From a bacterium (GTDB lineage Bacteria; Patescibacteriota; Saccharimonadia; Saccharimonadales; UBA4665): a DNA stretch of 63,505 bases. Both the position numbers and the translations under genes were made by a program. The notes beneath the pieces are model-generated. The model did no database searches, was not told where the DNA came from, and saw only the letters and a list, made by a program, of their open reading frames with translations. Shown here piece by piece: positions 62,806 to 63,505 of the stretch; the stretch's first letter is position 1, and each line of letters begins with the position of its first letter. Where the stretch lies: the NCBI GenBank assembly GCA_021804085.1, contig JAJZKM010000003.1, positions 1-63,505 of the forward strand, in the 5' to 3' direction.

Positions 62806-63088
62806 CTATGCAAAGAGAGTGGTGAATTTTTGCTGGAATGAGACGTGAAAGAAAGCCGTCAAAGGGCTCGTTATAGTCAACTCAGACAGTTCGCTCTCAT
62901 GTCTCGGCCAATACTGATTGGCCTGCAAATATCACTTAATGTCAAGCTACCTTTTTGCCGAATAGCCTATCCATTCTAGACTTAGTTTTTTATAAGCTTA
63001 TGGCGTAAGCTCTATGTGACATTTTTAAGGCAGCATATGATTATTGTCGCAATTAGATAAATCGCTAGACAGTCAGTGCTAGCTAAAC

Positions 63089-63286
63089 CTATTGTTTATT
63101 AGGGGGAAGTTTAGATCCAGCGACACCCAACAGTACCAATGCTGCGAGCAATAGTACCGCCATGGCCGCGAAACTCGCTGTCCTCCCCATTAGCGCCAAA
63201 GGAAGAGCCAATAGACTACAAGCCGCTCCGAGAAGCGCAAACATAACGGCAGGCTTGGAAGAAGATACTGATTGCTTTTTTGTCAT
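63089..63286 (-). CDS. Small two-TM membrane protein
   Basis: 65-aa minus-strand ORF with two hydrophobic Ala/Leu-rich helices. Confidence 0.5.
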   Translation of the reverse strand: MTKKQSVSSSKPAVMFALLGAACSLLALPLALMGRTASFAAMAVLLLAALVLLGVAGSKLPPNKQ

Positions 63287-63505
63287 GATAGAACATCCTT
63301 TCTTGTATTGTAAATGCTTATAGGGAGATAGAGTAATTTGTCTTCTTCCTATAAGATTTACACTTTAATTTTATTAAAAGTTACATTTATCATACGATTC
63401 ACCCCTATGCATATATATTCAAAGTGTCGTACAAATAACTGACAGCTTGAGTATATATCATGTCGTGGTGAGTTTCATGATCTGTATTAGATTTAGAGTT
63501 TTTCG

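Noticed and set aside
62600-62848. 82-aa plus-strand ORF
   Set aside because: Overlaps tRNA-Leu(GAG) and tRNA-Val(TAC); the LAQLARAPRLHRGGRGFESLSAHQ-type peptide is a classic tRNA-derived false ORF
62906-62923. GGCCAA-TACTGA-TTGGCC hairpin
   Set aside because: Perfect 6-bp stem but no T-run and no associated gene; insufficient to call a terminator or RNA

Overview
The window reads as a gene-dense, AT-rich bacterial chromosome segment, most likely from a reduced-genome Candidate Phyla Radiation organism and probably Ca. Saccharibacteria (TM7). That assignment is inferred from gene content; no database search was run. Nearly all genes lie on the + strand. The first ~4 kb is an accessory zone. 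It holds IS remnants on both strands and an ArsR/SmtB-type regulator convergent with an ORF-track-missed 58-aa Cys-rich metallothionein-like gene. That small gene has a textbook promoter/operator/RBS. A second, interrupted Cys-rich small ORF follows. The remainder is mostly core: ackA-xfp, a compact type IV secretion-like operon (VirB2-like, VirB6-like, PrgI, VirB4 N-terminal-like, VirB4, CHAP hydrolase), pyk-pgk-tpiA, UvrD/PcrA helicase, an Rpf-like protein, rsmA, tmRNA, GGDEF protein, trehalase, tRNA-Val, a HIT protein split at a canonical -1 slippery heptamer, metG, tatD, cysteine desulfurase, F1 ATP synthase genes (b-delta-alpha-gamma-beta-epsilon, no a or c), mnmA, a short alaS, ftsA, ruvX, mltG, LysM-CHAP, obgE, an exonuclease I-like gene, uvrA, rplY, trhO, uvrC, pepP, secG, an oligopeptide-binding protein, an FAD-linked oxidase and three further tRNAs. 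The strongest leads are: (1) the ArsR/metallothionein-like module at 835-1415; (2) the HIT frame break at U UUU UUA; (3) the tmRNA with a predicted long, atypical 25-codon tag ending ...APALV; (4) the minimal T4SS operon with a VirB2-like domain present both alone and fused to the VirB6-like protein; (5) nested RNA hairpins upstream of uvrC. No CRISPR array, rRNA or complete mobile element was seen.
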